This document shows, in pieces, positions 8,852 through 18,455 of a stretch of DNA of 64,000 nt (the stretch's first letter is position 1; each line of letters opens with the position of its first letter). The translations under genes and the position numbers were made by a program. Source of the stretch: Fuerstiella sp. (GTDB lineage: Bacteria > Planctomycetota > Planctomycetia > Planctomycetales > Planctomycetaceae). The stretch spans positions 372,001-436,000 of the forward strand of contig JAKVAZ010000006.1 in the NCBI GenBank assembly GCA_022447225.1, given 5' to 3'. The notes below the pieces were generated by a model that was not told where the DNA came from, ran no database searches, and saw only the letters and a list, made by a program, of their open reading frames with translations.

Positions 8852-11170
8852 ATGCTGCGTCCTCGCTTCCATTTTACCTCGGCAATGATCTGGCTGCTGA
8901 CATCGTTCACTGGTGTGGCCCTGCATGCTGATCAAACAGACAGCGATCAACAGACGCTGATGGAACCGCTCAACTCATACTTCAACAACTACTGCATCGA
9001 ATGCCATGGTGCTGATGAACAAATGGCCGGCATAGCGGTTCACAAAACCGGCTCTCAGCACGAATTGCTGAAACAGCGTCAATCATGGCAGCGCGTCCTC
9101 AAAATGGTCCGCCTCGGTGCCATGCCCCCCGAAGACGTGACACCACGGCCCTCCACAGAGGAAAACCAGGTGGTAGCGGATATTCTGGAAGATCTTCTGT
9201 TCGATTTTGATTGCCGGCAGCTGGCCCGGCCAGGACACCCCACCATCCGGCGACTCAACCGCGTCGAATACAACAACACCGTTCGCGACCTGTTCGGTAT
9301 TGACGTAACTCCGGCCGATGATTTTCCTTCAGACGACGTTGGTGAAGGATTTGACAACATCGGTGACGTATTGAGCGTCTCTCCGCTGCTGATAGAAAAA
9401 TATCTTGCGGCAGCCGAACAGGTGACCGAAGCCGTAATCGACACCACCGATTATTCAATGCCACAGGAATGGTCAACCCCGTCTGACAGTCTCGAAGCCA
9501 GCCACGACGATATTGAGGACTTCCAGGGACTCAGATACCTGAATCGCACAGGGAATCTCGCGTTCCGGCAGCAGGTGCCGGTGAAAGCACGCTACGAAGT
9601 CGTGTTCGATGCCGTAACACTGCCGCTGAATGAACAGGACATTGAATTCACATTGAAAGTTGACGGCGTTGAATCCAAAGTCTTTCATCTGAAACAGCGC
9701 GCCAGTCCAAACAAACTCAGACACGAATTCACACTCACGTCAGGCTTTCACCGGTTTGTATTTGAACTGAATGATGGTGACTCAGAACAGGACGAATCGA
9801 AAAGACCACGACTGGGGATCGGACGTGTGGTGATCCACGGGCCGGTCGGAGATGCAGAACCAGAGTACACTGAAGCCCATCGCCGGATCGTTGGTTCCGG
9901 CCCGGTCGACGATATCACTGTCTCCGATGCAGCCACACAGGTGGTGTCTCCACTTTTATACCGAGTCCTGCGACGCCCGGTCACCGAGACAGAAATCAAA
10001 CGCTACACAGATCTGACATCCGCCGTCTTTCAGCATAACGGACAGAACTGGGAACGAGCAGTCGCTGCCACGATCCAGGCCATGCTGGTGTCTCCCGAGT
10101 TTCTGTTTCGTATGGAACAGGACCCGCAGGACGGTGAGCCGGAACGCGCACTCAACGATTATGAACTGGCAACAAGGTTGTCCTATTTTTTTTGGAGCAG
10201 CATGCCCGACCCGGAACTGTTTCGGGTTGCCCAACAGGGCCGTCTGCATGAGCCGGATATTTTAATTTCCCAGATTCACCGCATGCTTCGGGACGAGAAA
10301 TCCACCGCAATTGCGGACAACTTTGCAACACAGTGGCTTAACCTGCAGCTCCTTGAACGCTCTCAGCCGGACGATCAGGTCTTTAATGAATTTGACGAAG
10401 AACTGCGTCAGGCCATGATGCAGGAAACCAGGCTGGTGTTTCGCAGCGTTATGCAGCAGGACCTGAATATTGAAAAACTGCTAACCGGTCGCTTTACATT
10501 TGTGAATCGTCGACTCGCTACTCACTACGGAATCGAGGGTGTAACGGGAGATCAGTTTGTTCGGGTCAAACTGGACAACGGTCATCGTCGCGGGATACTG
10601 ACTCATGCCAGCATTTTAACACTGACCTCTTATCCCCGGCGCACCAGTCCCGTACAGCGAGGTAAATGGATACTGGAAAATCTGCTGGGAGACGCTCCTC
10701 CACCTCCACCTCCCGACATTCCGGAACTGGAAGAGGCGGACTCGAATTCAAAATCAATATCAATCCGTGAGCAAATGGCGGCGCACCGCAGCAATCCCAC
10801 CTGTGCATCCTGTCACCGGCTTATGGATCCCCTTGGTCTGGGACTCGAAAACTTCGACGGCATTGGTCGCTGGCGAGACGAAGAACACGGCCAGCCTGTG
10901 GACGCCAGTGGAGAGCTTCCTGGAGGCAGAAAATTCAGCGGACCGCAGGAACTGGTTGAGATTCTGTTGAGTCGCCGCGACGATTTTGTCAGGAACCTGG
11001 CAAAGAAAATGTTGATCTACGCAACCGGTCGTGGCTTAGACTATTATGACAAGTGTGCCATCGACGATTGTGTCCAATATATGCAAAAGCGTGACAATCG
11101 GTTTTCTTCGCTTGTTGAGTCGATCGTTTTGTCTGACGCCTTTTTGAAACGGGGGCATTCAGAGCACTAG
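8852..11170 (+). CDS. secreted DUF1592-family protein with cytochrome c motifs (DUF1587/1592/1588/1585)
   Basis: A 772-residue planctomycete-type multidomain protein. A signal peptide (residues 1-25) is followed by a planctomycete cytochrome motif CIECHG near residue 48, a DUF1587 block (RRLNRVEYNNTVRDLFG), a carbohydrate-binding-like beta region, DUF1592 (EFLFRMEQDP and YELATRLSYFFWSSMPD), DUF1588 with a second CASCH near residue 651 and DPLGLGLENFD, and C-terminal DUF1585 (YATGRGLDYYD). The two CxxCH sites imply covalent haem. The ATG at 8852 opens directly on the signal peptide. The DUF1552 gene follows 97 bases later, a pairing often seen in this phylum. The biochemical role is unknown; an extracytoplasmic oxidative or degradative function is inferred. 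Confidence 0.9.
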   Translation: MLRPRFHFTSAMIWLLTSFTGVALHADQTDSDQQTLMEPLNSYFNNYCIECHGADEQMAGIAVHKTGSQHELLKQRQSWQRVLKMVRLGAMPPEDVTPRPSTEENQVVADILEDLLFDFDCRQLARPGHPTIRRLNRVEYNNTVRDLFGIDVTPADDFPSDDVGEGFDNIGDVLSVSPLLIEKYLAAAEQVTEAVIDTTDYSMPQEWSTPSDSLEASHDDIEDFQGLRYLNRTGNLAFRQQVPVKARYEVVFDAVTLPLNEQDIEFTLKVDGVESKVFHLKQRASPNKLRHEFTLTSGFHRFVFELNDGDSEQDESKRPRLGIGRVVIHGPVGDAEPEYTEAHRRIVGSGPVDDITVSDAATQVVSPLLYRVLRRPVTETEIKRYTDLTSAVFQHNGQNWERAVAATIQAMLVSPEFLFRMEQDPQDGEPERALNDYELATRLSYFFWSSMPDPELFRVAQQGRLHEPDILISQIHRMLRDEKSTAIADNFATQWLNLQLLERSQPDDQVFNEFDEELRQAMMQETRLVFRSVMQQDLNIEKLLTGRFTFVNRRLATHYGIEGVTGDQFVRVKLDNGHRRGILTHASILTLTSYPRRTSPVQRGKWILENLLGDAPPPPPPDIPELEEADSNSKSISIREQMAAHRSNPTCASCHRLMDPLGLGLENFDGIGRWRDEEHGQPVDASGELPGGRKFSGPQELVEILLSRRDDFVRNLAKKMLIYATGRGLDYYDKCAIDDCVQYMQKRDNRFSSLVESIVLSDAFLKRGHSEH

Positions 11171-11267
11171 GTCAGGGCACAAGAACGAGTCACTGCTATT
11201 GTCAGCAGGCCGAGCGTGATATGCTGATTGCTGTGCTGTGTGAGTCGAGTTCAGAGGAGGTCATCAA

Positions 11268-12596
11268 ATGTCATCAGATAGAATCAATCGCCGAACCGTC
11301 CTTCGAGGTATCGGAGCCGGACTGGGTTTGCCGCTGCTGGAAGTCATGCAGCCGGCAAACGCACTGGGCCAGACGGTTCCGCAACCGCCACTCAGAACAG
11401 CATTCATTTTCTTTCCGAACGGTGTGATCCTGGATCCGTGGCGTCCCGTTGGCGAAGGACATGATTTCGAGTTCGGTGCCACAATGGAGTCACTCCAGCC
11501 GTTTCACGATGACCTCATCATTTTTACGGGGCTCGCGCAGCATCATGCTCGCCCCAACGGCGACGGGGCCGGTGACCATGCCCGCAACGCCGGCGCCTAC
11601 CTGACCGGAGCCCAACCTCGCAAGACATCCGGCGCTGACATTTCAGTCGGACAGTCGATCGACCAGGCAATAGCCGGTAGTATCGGCAGAGCCACACGGC
11701 TCCCGTCCCTAGAGCTTGGAATCGAACGCGGACGCGGCGCAGGCAGCTGCGATTCCGGCTACAGTTGCGCCTATTCTGAAAACATCAGCTGGAGAACCGC
11801 AACGACGCCAATGGCCAAAGAAGTCCACCCCCGCCTGGCATTCAATCGGCTGTTTGGTATTCGCGAAAACTCACAGGATCAAAAACAGCGTGACGCCGGC
11901 CGGGCCAGCATTCTGGACTTTGTATCAGGTGACGCAAAGCGACTGATGAAGACTGTGAGCGGCAGCGATCGAGCTAAGCTCGACGAATACTTTAACAGTG
12001 TAAGAGAAATCGAACAGAGGATCGAACACGCCGCAAACTTTGTTCCGCCTGACGTTCCGGAAATAGAACTTCCGGACGACCTTCCAGGCGAATTTCAATT
12101 GCACGTCAGAATCATGTACGAACTGCAACTGCTGGCGTTCCAGACCGACTCAACACGGATCACATCGTTTATGCTCGGACGTGCCGGGTCGAATCGCACA
12201 TTCCCCGAAGTTGATGTACGAGACGGTCATCACGGCCTCACACACCACCAAAACGATCAGGAAAAAATCGAACAGATAAAAAGAATTGACAAGTATCAGG
12301 TCGAACAATTTGCCTGGTTCCTGGAACGAATGAAATCCGTGACAGAGGGTGATTCCACTCTCCTGGACAACTGCATGATCCTGTATGGCAGCGCCATTTC
12401 AGACGGGAATCGACACAATCATGACGATCTGCCGGTCATTCTGGCCGGAAAGGGAGCTGGCTCCATTGAGTCCGGTCGGCATATCAAACTGGAAACAGAA
12501 ACTCCTCTGAACAATCTGTTCCTGTCTCTCAGCCAGCGTATGGGAGCCGGTATTGATGAGATCGGGGACAGCACGGCAGTCCTGCCGCTGAGTTAA
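11268..12596 (+). CDS. DUF1552 protein with Tat-like signal
   Basis: A 442-residue DUF1552 family member. The N-terminus INRRTVLRGIGAGLGLPLLE is a Tat-type signal typical of the family. Later family segments include FIFFPNGV, GLAQHHARPNGDGAGDHAR, LPSLELG, SENISW, FNRLFG and the C-terminal HDDLPVILAGKGAG. The start has a strong GAGGAGGT site 7 bases upstream. DUF1552 proteins are nearly always encoded beside DUF1592 cytochrome proteins in planctomycetes, as here, so the two products probably work together outside the cytoplasm. No catalytic mechanism has been assigned to the family, as far as I know. Confidence 0.9.
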   Translation: MSSDRINRRTVLRGIGAGLGLPLLEVMQPANALGQTVPQPPLRTAFIFFPNGVILDPWRPVGEGHDFEFGATMESLQPFHDDLIIFTGLAQHHARPNGDGAGDHARNAGAYLTGAQPRKTSGADISVGQSIDQAIAGSIGRATRLPSLELGIERGRGAGSCDSGYSCAYSENISWRTATTPMAKEVHPRLAFNRLFGIRENSQDQKQRDAGRASILDFVSGDAKRLMKTVSGSDRAKLDEYFNSVREIEQRIEHAANFVPPDVPEIELPDDLPGEFQLHVRIMYELQLLAFQTDSTRITSFMLGRAGSNRTFPEVDVRDGHHGLTHHQNDQEKIEQIKRIDKYQVEQFAWFLERMKSVTEGDSTLLDNCMILYGSAISDGNRHNHDDLPVILAGKGAGSIESGRHIKLETETPLNNLFLSLSQRMGAGIDEIGDSTAVLPLS

Positions 12597-13560
12597 TCCG
12601 CATGTCTCACGGCGCCGAGGAAACGTGTGCGATGACGGTTTTGTGAATCAGGAAAGTTGTTGATCGGCCAAACAATGCCCCGTCCGGCTGTGCGGTAGGT
12701 TCAGACAAATCGTTTTATCCGCAAATCACACAGTGTCCTCTCTTTGTTGATTAAGTCGCTCAGACATTCCGTTACACACTCCCTGTCGGACACCGCGGAT
12801 GGAACGGCTGATAGCGGAGTCTCACACTGTTTTGTCAGCGATGATCAGCACACCAGTTTTTTGTGCTGCGATGATCGCGGGAGATACTGGTCCTGTTTGA
12901 GAAACAGGCACCGGCAAATAGCCCTTTACGGTGAGAGTGAGTGCACAGGCACAGCGTCAGCGAGAGGCGTGCCTCAACCAGGGACCGTAACGGATCCGAC
13001 AAAACGTGCACGTGGTAAAATCGGACTCAACGTTGGAGCCGCCTGTTCGTGTCGTAATTCCGAATCGTTTTCCGTGTCCCGCCGATGCGATCCTGCCGGA
13101 TTGCGAGCATTGTCTTCCTCGTCTTCCAGGCGGTAGCCACATTCACTCCGGCCGGAGATCTCCCGAAACAGAACTCCGTCTCCGTCCCGTCATTAAACAT
13201 GATCACACCAGGGACAATAATTTCATTGACGCGAACGGAATGATCTTTGCTGGGATGGATTAGTCTCCGATCACCTGAGAGCACTGAACCACAGCAGCTC
13301 ATGGTCAGATACGTACTTTTGGCAATTTAACCAGCCTGTGTGGAATTCGCAGTGATTAGAGCCACAAGTCACTCAAAACCCTCGTTTCTCCTATTATTTT
13401 GGGGAAATTGCCGCGTGCTTCGGGTATCTCCAGAGTCTGACACCGTTGTCAATCGTCAAACTGGCGGAACAATTCAGCGGACAGTTCTGCATAGAAAGCG
13501 TAAGCCACAATTCCAACTCCTTCAAACACCGACGCTCAACTCTGCGTATCTCAGAGTGCT
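12597..13560. other. long intergenic region without a convincing gene
   Basis: About 960 bases between the DUF1552 gene and the sigma factor. Short open frames occur on both strands, but their translations look non-coding (rich in Arg, Cys and Ser with no hydrophobic core pattern) and none has a ribosome-binding site. The promoter of the sigma gene should lie near the right end. I see no clear terminator or repeat. Confidence 0.4.
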
Positions 13561-14241
13561 ATGCCGGTCAAAACGCTGCACATGACTGATTCCGATTCAG
13601 TTTTCAATTCATCCGACTTGGATCCGGATTCTGACGAATCCGGCCTGACGGTCGTTTCTGATGCGCGTCTGGTAGACAGCGCCCGACGTGGAGACAGTGA
13701 ATCTTTTGGCCAACTGGTCCTGCGTTATGAACGGCGTGTGATGCGAGTCATCCGCCGCTTTATGCCGGACGACCAAATGGCTCAGGATTTGACTCAGGAG
13801 GCTTTCTTAAGAGCGTTCGAACGACTTGAACAATTTGATCCTTCAAGGCGATTCGGACCGTGGTTATTTCGAATTGCTGTGAATCTGACCTATGACCATC
13901 TGCGCCGGGTAAAACGTCGGGGCAAATGGGCGTTGTTCAGTGAATCAAGTCAGGAACGAACACCGGATCCAGCCACCGCAGATCCCCGATTGAACCTGGA
14001 TCTGTCACAGGAGGTCCAGATGGTCATGGCGGATGTCCCGGAAGCCTACCGCACCGTGTTGATTCTTCGGGATCTTGAAGGCTTCTCAACATCCGAAGTT
14101 GCAGCTGTGACAGAACGTAGTGAAGCCACGATTCGATGGCGACTGGCGGAAGCCCGAAGAATGTTTCGTGAGGCATGGGAAAGACGCGAACGAACTTTTG
14201 AAGGTCGGCAGGCGGATGAATCGTCGGCCGCAGAAAGGTAA
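13561..14241 (+). CDS. ECF-type RNA polymerase sigma factor
   Basis: A 226-residue sigma-70 family protein with only regions 2 and 4, the mark of extracytoplasmic-function sigma factors. Region 2 spans roughly residues 50-120 (FGQLVLRYERRVMRVIRRF, DLTQEAFLRAFERLEQFD, GPWLFRIAVNLTYDHLRR). Region 4 spans about 150-210 (VPEAYRTVLILRDLEGFS, then an HTH with EVAAVTERSEATIRWRL). The acidic 45-residue N-terminal leader is unusual. The start may be ATG 13561 or ATG 13582; neither has a strong ribosome-binding site. The stop is 7 bases before the putative anti-sigma gene, so the two form an operon in which the membrane partner should hold the sigma factor inactive. Confidence 0.9.
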   Translation: MPVKTLHMTDSDSVFNSSDLDPDSDESGLTVVSDARLVDSARRGDSESFGQLVLRYERRVMRVIRRFMPDDQMAQDLTQEAFLRAFERLEQFDPSRRFGPWLFRIAVNLTYDHLRRVKRRGKWALFSESSQERTPDPATADPRLNLDLSQEVQMVMADVPEAYRTVLILRDLEGFSTSEVAAVTERSEATIRWRLAEARRMFREAWERRERTFEGRQADESSAAER

Positions 14242-14248
14242 TTACACG

Positions 14249-14842
14249 GTGAAGTGCTCCGATGTCCGACATTTGATCCATCTGTCTGTTGGTGATGACA
14301 ACCTTGCTGATGAAGAACAGCTGCTTGGAGAGCACCTCCATCAGTGTTCGGAGTGCCGGTCGTACAACGCGGGCATGGTGGATGCCATGCAGGTTCTGTA
14401 CGATTTTCGAGACAACACCATGATGGAGTCAGACCTGTCCGTCTGGGCTTCCGTGGAACGACGGATTGAAGATCGTCGCAGTCTGGCACGAGCATCCGAA
14501 CGCCCGCAACGGCAGTTCCATGGCGGTATCATTGCTCTGTGTGCATGTTCCCTGGTGCTGGCGTTTGTGACCATCGTTAATAACCTGCCGGTCAATCATG
14601 AAATGGCGGACTCGTGGGATCCAAATGGCAGGCTGCCCCAACTGAATATTACTCCGGTCAATCTGAGTTCAGTGAACGGCGTGTTGAACGGGCAGGGAAT
14701 ACCGAAGACTCAGGGACTTGTGCGACTTGTCGATCCTGAAAGTGGTAAAATTTGGCTGCAGGACCCGGTCACCAACAGAGTGTTTGAAAATGCAGTGAGG
14801 TCACGAATGATTCCCGTTGACAGTGGCGCACAAAACTGGTGA
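14249..14842 (+). CDS. putative zinc-binding membrane anti-sigma factor
   Basis: A 197-residue protein starting at GTG 14249 with AAAGG upstream, directly after the sigma gene. Residues 29-36 form H-x3-C-x2-C (HLHQCSEC), the signature of ZAS-type anti-sigma domains. One membrane segment lies at about 92-112, followed by an extracytoplasmic C-terminal part of about 85 residues with no recognised domain. The expected role is to bind the sigma factor in the cytoplasm and release it on an envelope or redox signal. The gene order and the HxxxCxxC motif are seen; the partnership is inferred. A strong terminator ends the operon. Confidence 0.8.
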   Translation: MKCSDVRHLIHLSVGDDNLADEEQLLGEHLHQCSECRSYNAGMVDAMQVLYDFRDNTMMESDLSVWASVERRIEDRRSLARASERPQRQFHGGIIALCACSLVLAFVTIVNNLPVNHEMADSWDPNGRLPQLNITPVNLSSVNGVLNGQGIPKTQGLVRLVDPESGKIWLQDPVTNRVFENAVRSRMIPVDSGAQNW

Positions 14843-14871
14843 GTTTTCGAGCACCTGATGAGATCTGTCAC

Positions 14872-14900
14872 AACCACCGGCATCCGCCGGTGGTTTTTTT
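14872..14900 (+). terminator. rho-independent terminator of the sigma/anti-sigma operon
   Basis: A perfect 10-bp stem (AACCACCGGC at 14872-14881 with GCCGGTGGTT at 14886-14895) with a 4-base loop is followed directly by a run of T residues. It lies 30 bases after the anti-sigma stop codon. Confidence 0.9.
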
Positions 14901-14970
14901 AGTGCCTGGCTATTTGCCGGTCACATGCATTAACTAACAACCATGTTCCAACTGAATTGCGAGAAGTTTT

Positions 14971-15873
14971 ATGGCAGCCCCTTCATTCTACGGCGTATGG
15001 CCCGCCATGATCACACCGTTCGACGAACAGGAACAGCCGAATCACGCCGCCATCGAACAACTCGTCGAACTGTTCGTCAGTCAGAAAGTTCCCGGCCTCT
15101 ACATTCTGGGTTCCACAGGTCAGTGGCCGCTTCTGTCACTTCAGCACCGCCGTGAGATTGCCGAGCGAGTCGTGAAGACTGCGGCCGGACGAATCACGGT
15201 CATGGTTCACGTCGGAGCGCTGGCTACAGACGACGCAGCGGATCTGGCCCGACACGCAGAATCAATCGGAGCAGACGCCGTTTCCGCAGTTGGACCGGTT
15301 TACTACTCCTACGGTGCTGAGGCCGTGTTTGAGCACTACCGGCGGATTGGGAGTGCCTCAAATCTTCCGTTGTATGTCTATCATCTGAGTCACGTCAATC
15401 AGGTTTCGATTCCCGCCGCTGACTACGCCCGCCGTGTCATGGATCTGCCCAACATCGGAGGCATGAAATTCACCGATCACGATCTTTATATTTTGAGTCA
15501 GATTCACGAAACCGCCCGTGAACAGCTGTTACTTTTCAGTGGTGCCGATCAGCTGCTGTGTCATGCTGCACTCAGTGGAGCTACGGGCGCCATTGGTTCC
15601 TTCTTCAATCTGTGGGCGGCTCCTGCACAAAAAGCCCGAGACCGGTTTGTCGCCGGCGACTTTGATGCAGGATATCGCTTCATGATGGCCCTTCAACATT
15701 CGATATCACGTGTCCTGGGCAGTGGTTCCGTCTGGTCATTTTTAACAGCGGCAATGCGTCTCCGATACGGTATCAACGTAGGAATGCCGCGCCGGCCACT
15801 GGGAGCCGGAGATACCGCATGGGATGATGATGTGGTCCGTCAGATCGTAGCCGCAGTTGAAGACGCAGTATAA
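14971..15873 (+). CDS. dihydrodipicolinate synthase/N-acetylneuraminate lyase family aldolase
   Basis: A 300-residue class I aldolase of the DapA/NanA family. The pyruvate-binding GSTGQWP motif is near residue 48, and the Schiff-base lysine is in IGGMKFTDHD near residue 165. The usual Tyr-Asn-x-Pro segment is replaced by VYHLSHVNQ, which argues for a non-standard substrate rather than lysine biosynthesis. The start is ATG 14971 in GAGAAGTTTTATG. The stop codon shares one base with the start of the PLP-enzyme gene (TAATG), so the two are translationally coupled, which suggests a shared catabolic pathway for a sugar acid, hydroxyproline-like or amino acid compound. Confidence 0.85.
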   Translation: MAAPSFYGVWPAMITPFDEQEQPNHAAIEQLVELFVSQKVPGLYILGSTGQWPLLSLQHRREIAERVVKTAAGRITVMVHVGALATDDAADLARHAESIGADAVSAVGPVYYSYGAEAVFEHYRRIGSASNLPLYVYHLSHVNQVSIPAADYARRVMDLPNIGGMKFTDHDLYILSQIHETAREQLLLFSGADQLLCHAALSGATGAIGSFFNLWAAPAQKARDRFVAGDFDAGYRFMMALQHSISRVLGSGSVWSFLTAAMRLRYGINVGMPRRPLGAGDTAWDDDVVRQIVAAVEDAV

Positions 15874-17075
15874 TGGGCTCCAATGCCTCCGACGATACAG
15901 GGACAGCATCGCCTCATGCACGAATCGCCGTCACAACGGAGGGTGTCTACGGCAAAGAATATTCCAAGGACGCCTCGGACGTTCTGAGCGAAAACGACTT
16001 CGTAAAAGCATACGAATTTTGCCGCCAACTCCCGGGTTACGCGCCGACACCACTGGTCAACCATCGGAATCTGGCAAATGAGTACCATGTCGGGTCCGTT
16101 CTGATCAAAAACGAAGGTCAGCGAATACCAACACACAGTTTCAAAACACTGGGTCCTCCGTATGCACTGGCAAATCAACTTCTGGCAAGAATCGGCCCCG
16201 AACAGGGTCGCCTTTCAGAAATCGCTCAGGGAAATCTGAAGCCGCTGGTCCGGCACATCACAACGTGCGCAGCAACATCCGGAAATCACGGCCGGGCACT
16301 GGCATGGGCTGCCAGGCAGTTCGGCTGTCAATGTCGCATCTATATGCCTGAAGCCACCGGAGCCTTCCGTGAGGAACAGATTCAGGGTTTTGGAGCGACC
16401 ACGATTCGTGTTCCCGGAACATTCGACGACTCGGTCGCTCGTGCCGTTGAAGATTCGAACATGTACGACTACATCCTGGCAGGAAACGGAGCCCCGCCTT
16501 ATTCAGCCGTGCAGCGCCAAATCGTGCATGGCTACTCTGTTCTTGGCGAAGAACTCATTGCCTCCCGCCCCCGTGACTTCAATCCAACGCATGTGTTCAT
16601 TCCTGCCGGAGGCGGATCGATGGCTGCCGCAGTGACGGGCCGCCTGTGGATGAAATACGGCCCTCATCGACCAAAAATCGTGATTGTTCAGCCTCATTCT
16701 GCTGACTCCGCCTATCAAAGCTGTCTGAAAGCCGCGCGAGTCCCGGCTCAGGGTGATATTTCGAGCCTGATGGACGGTTTGTCTGTTCGAATCCTCACAG
16801 AAGATGCGTGGGCAATCCTGCAGGGAGGTGCCTTTGGATTTTTGACGATTGGTGAAGACGTCGCACTGCAGACACTCAGGAAATTTGACACAGAAACGTC
16901 AATTGCGATTGGAGAAACCGGGATCACGGCCGTTGCCGGATTCATTGCAGCCGCCGATAACGTGAATGTGCGGAATCAACTGGAACTGGATGACAGCAGT
17001 CAGGTGATACTGGTTGCCAGCGAAGGCATCACCGACCCAGGCGTACTGAAACAACTGATTGGGAAGCCTGAATAA
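15873..17075 (+). CDS. PLP-dependent lyase, diaminopropionate ammonia-lyase-like
   Basis: A 400-residue fold-type II PLP enzyme. The PLP lysine lies in THSFKTLGPPYA near residue 90, the SGNHGRALAWAA phosphate/substrate loop near 135, and the glycine-rich PAGGGSMAAAV near 250. The overall pattern resembles diaminopropionate ammonia-lyase (YgeX/DpaL) more than threonine dehydratase. However, the catalytic Asp that precedes GNHG in DAPAL (TDGNHG) is Ser here, so the reaction may be a different beta-elimination or dehydration. The gene overlaps the upstream aldolase gene by one base. The dehydrogenase gene downstream is convergent. The exact substrate is unknown. Confidence 0.8.
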   Translation: MGSNASDDTGTASPHARIAVTTEGVYGKEYSKDASDVLSENDFVKAYEFCRQLPGYAPTPLVNHRNLANEYHVGSVLIKNEGQRIPTHSFKTLGPPYALANQLLARIGPEQGRLSEIAQGNLKPLVRHITTCAATSGNHGRALAWAARQFGCQCRIYMPEATGAFREEQIQGFGATTIRVPGTFDDSVARAVEDSNMYDYILAGNGAPPYSAVQRQIVHGYSVLGEELIASRPRDFNPTHVFIPAGGGSMAAAVTGRLWMKYGPHRPKIVIVQPHSADSAYQSCLKAARVPAQGDISSLMDGLSVRILTEDAWAILQGGAFGFLTIGEDVALQTLRKFDTETSIAIGETGITAVAGFIAAADNVNVRNQLELDDSSQVILVASEGITDPGVLKQLIGKPE

Positions 17076-17152
17076 CTTTGAACGGGGCTGGGCCATGGCC
17101 ACTTAGATTTTCGGGTTGTTCGGGAACAGGATGAGTCTTTCGGGCCGACCTC

Positions 17153-18223
17153 TCACTCCAGATCACCTTCGGGAATCCCCGTGATCCGGGACCACTTGTT
17201 CCGAAAACTACTCCGTTCAAACAATTCCGGATTTAGAACTCCGTGTGCCCGCTTTCCGGCGGACAGATCCAGCATGCTTTGACAGGCCGTGCGGCCAATA
17301 TCACGAAACAGTTCTTCCGTCCAGGCAATGGAATGCGGAGCAAGGATCACGTTTTCCAGTTCACCAAACCGATGCGGTTCTGTCACCGGTTCGTTTTCGA
17401 AACAGTCCAGAGCAGCACCTGCGATTCGGGAACTCTGCAGTGCTTCGAACAGCGCCTGTTCATCCACAATTCCGCCGCGTGCGGTGTTCAGGATATAGGC
17501 ACCCGGTTTCATCCGACTGATCTCGGCCGATCCAATCAGCCCCCGGGTGTGCTCGTTCAACGGACAGTGAATTGACACAAAATCAGCCGTTGACAGCAAC
17601 TCCTGCAGTTCAACCGGACGTGCTCCCACAGATGCCGCCACGTCTGCCGGTACAAAAGGATCGAAGACAACGGGTTGCTGCATGCCAAACCCCTGCAGAA
17701 GTGACACCAGTGTTTTCCCGATCCCTCCCAGCCCCACGACCCCCAGTACCCGGCCTCGCAGTTCACAGCCCATGTACCGAGTACGTTCGTCCCATTGCCC
17801 GGTACGCACCAGTCGATCTTTTGTGAGCATGTGATGCGACAGCGCAATCATCCAGCCGACGGTCGCTTCCGCCACAGGCCGGTCCACTGCTCCCACAGTA
17901 ATCATCGCCAGCACGTCGCGTTCGGTGCAGGCATCCACGTCCACAGTGTCGTATCCCACTCCAAATCGCCCCACCGCCAAAAAATCATCAGAATCCGTCA
18001 GCGTGGCAGCGGTGACCCGTGCAGTCAGCACAATGACTCCGGCACTGTCGGCAAGTTGCTGCGACCTGATTTCCGGACAGTGCTCAGCAAACCTGGTGAC
18101 TCGAATGTGCTCATGTCCTTCAAAAACATTCAGTCCAAATTCGTTGAATTTTGGCTGGCCAGCGTCATCATAAAAATCAGCGGTCAGGGCTACCTGAAAT
18201 TCACGTGGCAGTGGTTTGGTCAT
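17153..18223 (-). CDS. D-isomer-specific 2-hydroxyacid dehydrogenase
   Basis: A 356-residue NAD-dependent dehydrogenase. The Rossmann motif GLGGIGKTLV is near residue 165, with the family segments VGRFGVGYDTVD, HCPLNEHTRGLIG, NTARGGIVDEQAL (the conserved Arg), a Glu in CFENEPV, and the catalytic His in LAPHSIAWTEE near residue 310. It resembles phosphoglycerate dehydrogenase-type proteins but lacks a C-terminal ACT domain. It is convergent with the PLP-lyase gene, 77 bases apart. It could reduce or oxidise a 2-keto or 2-hydroxy acid released by the neighbouring aldolase and lyase; this link is inferred from position only. Confidence 0.87.
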   Translation of the reverse strand: MTKPLPREFQVALTADFYDDAGQPKFNEFGLNVFEGHEHIRVTRFAEHCPEIRSQQLADSAGVIVLTARVTAATLTDSDDFLAVGRFGVGYDTVDVDACTERDVLAMITVGAVDRPVAEATVGWMIALSHHMLTKDRLVRTGQWDERTRYMGCELRGRVLGVVGLGGIGKTLVSLLQGFGMQQPVVFDPFVPADVAASVGARPVELQELLSTADFVSIHCPLNEHTRGLIGSAEISRMKPGAYILNTARGGIVDEQALFEALQSSRIAGAALDCFENEPVTEPHRFGELENVILAPHSIAWTEELFRDIGRTACQSMLDLSAGKRAHGVLNPELFERSSFRNKWSRITGIPEGDLE

Positions 18224-18455
18224 AAGTGCGCGTCCGGACCGTTAAATGAGGGTCACTGAAATCCCGAACCAGCTCTGAAATCTGCCGGTCATCTGTGAAA
18301 CGTTTACAGTCCGAAGGTTGTCTTCCGAATACGCAGCGACACTGCCGTCTGTCCCCGGAAGACGCCGATTCAAACTCCGCCTCACGGCGAGGATGGTTGT
18401 CGATTCGGTCAACCGGGTCAAGCAGGTGAATAACGGGTAAACGTCACTACGCTCG

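Noticed and set aside
12744-13302. Overlapping open frames on both strands in the gap before the sigma factor
   Set aside because: No ribosome-binding sites, composition rich in Arg, Ser and Cys, and no protein-like hydrophobic pattern.
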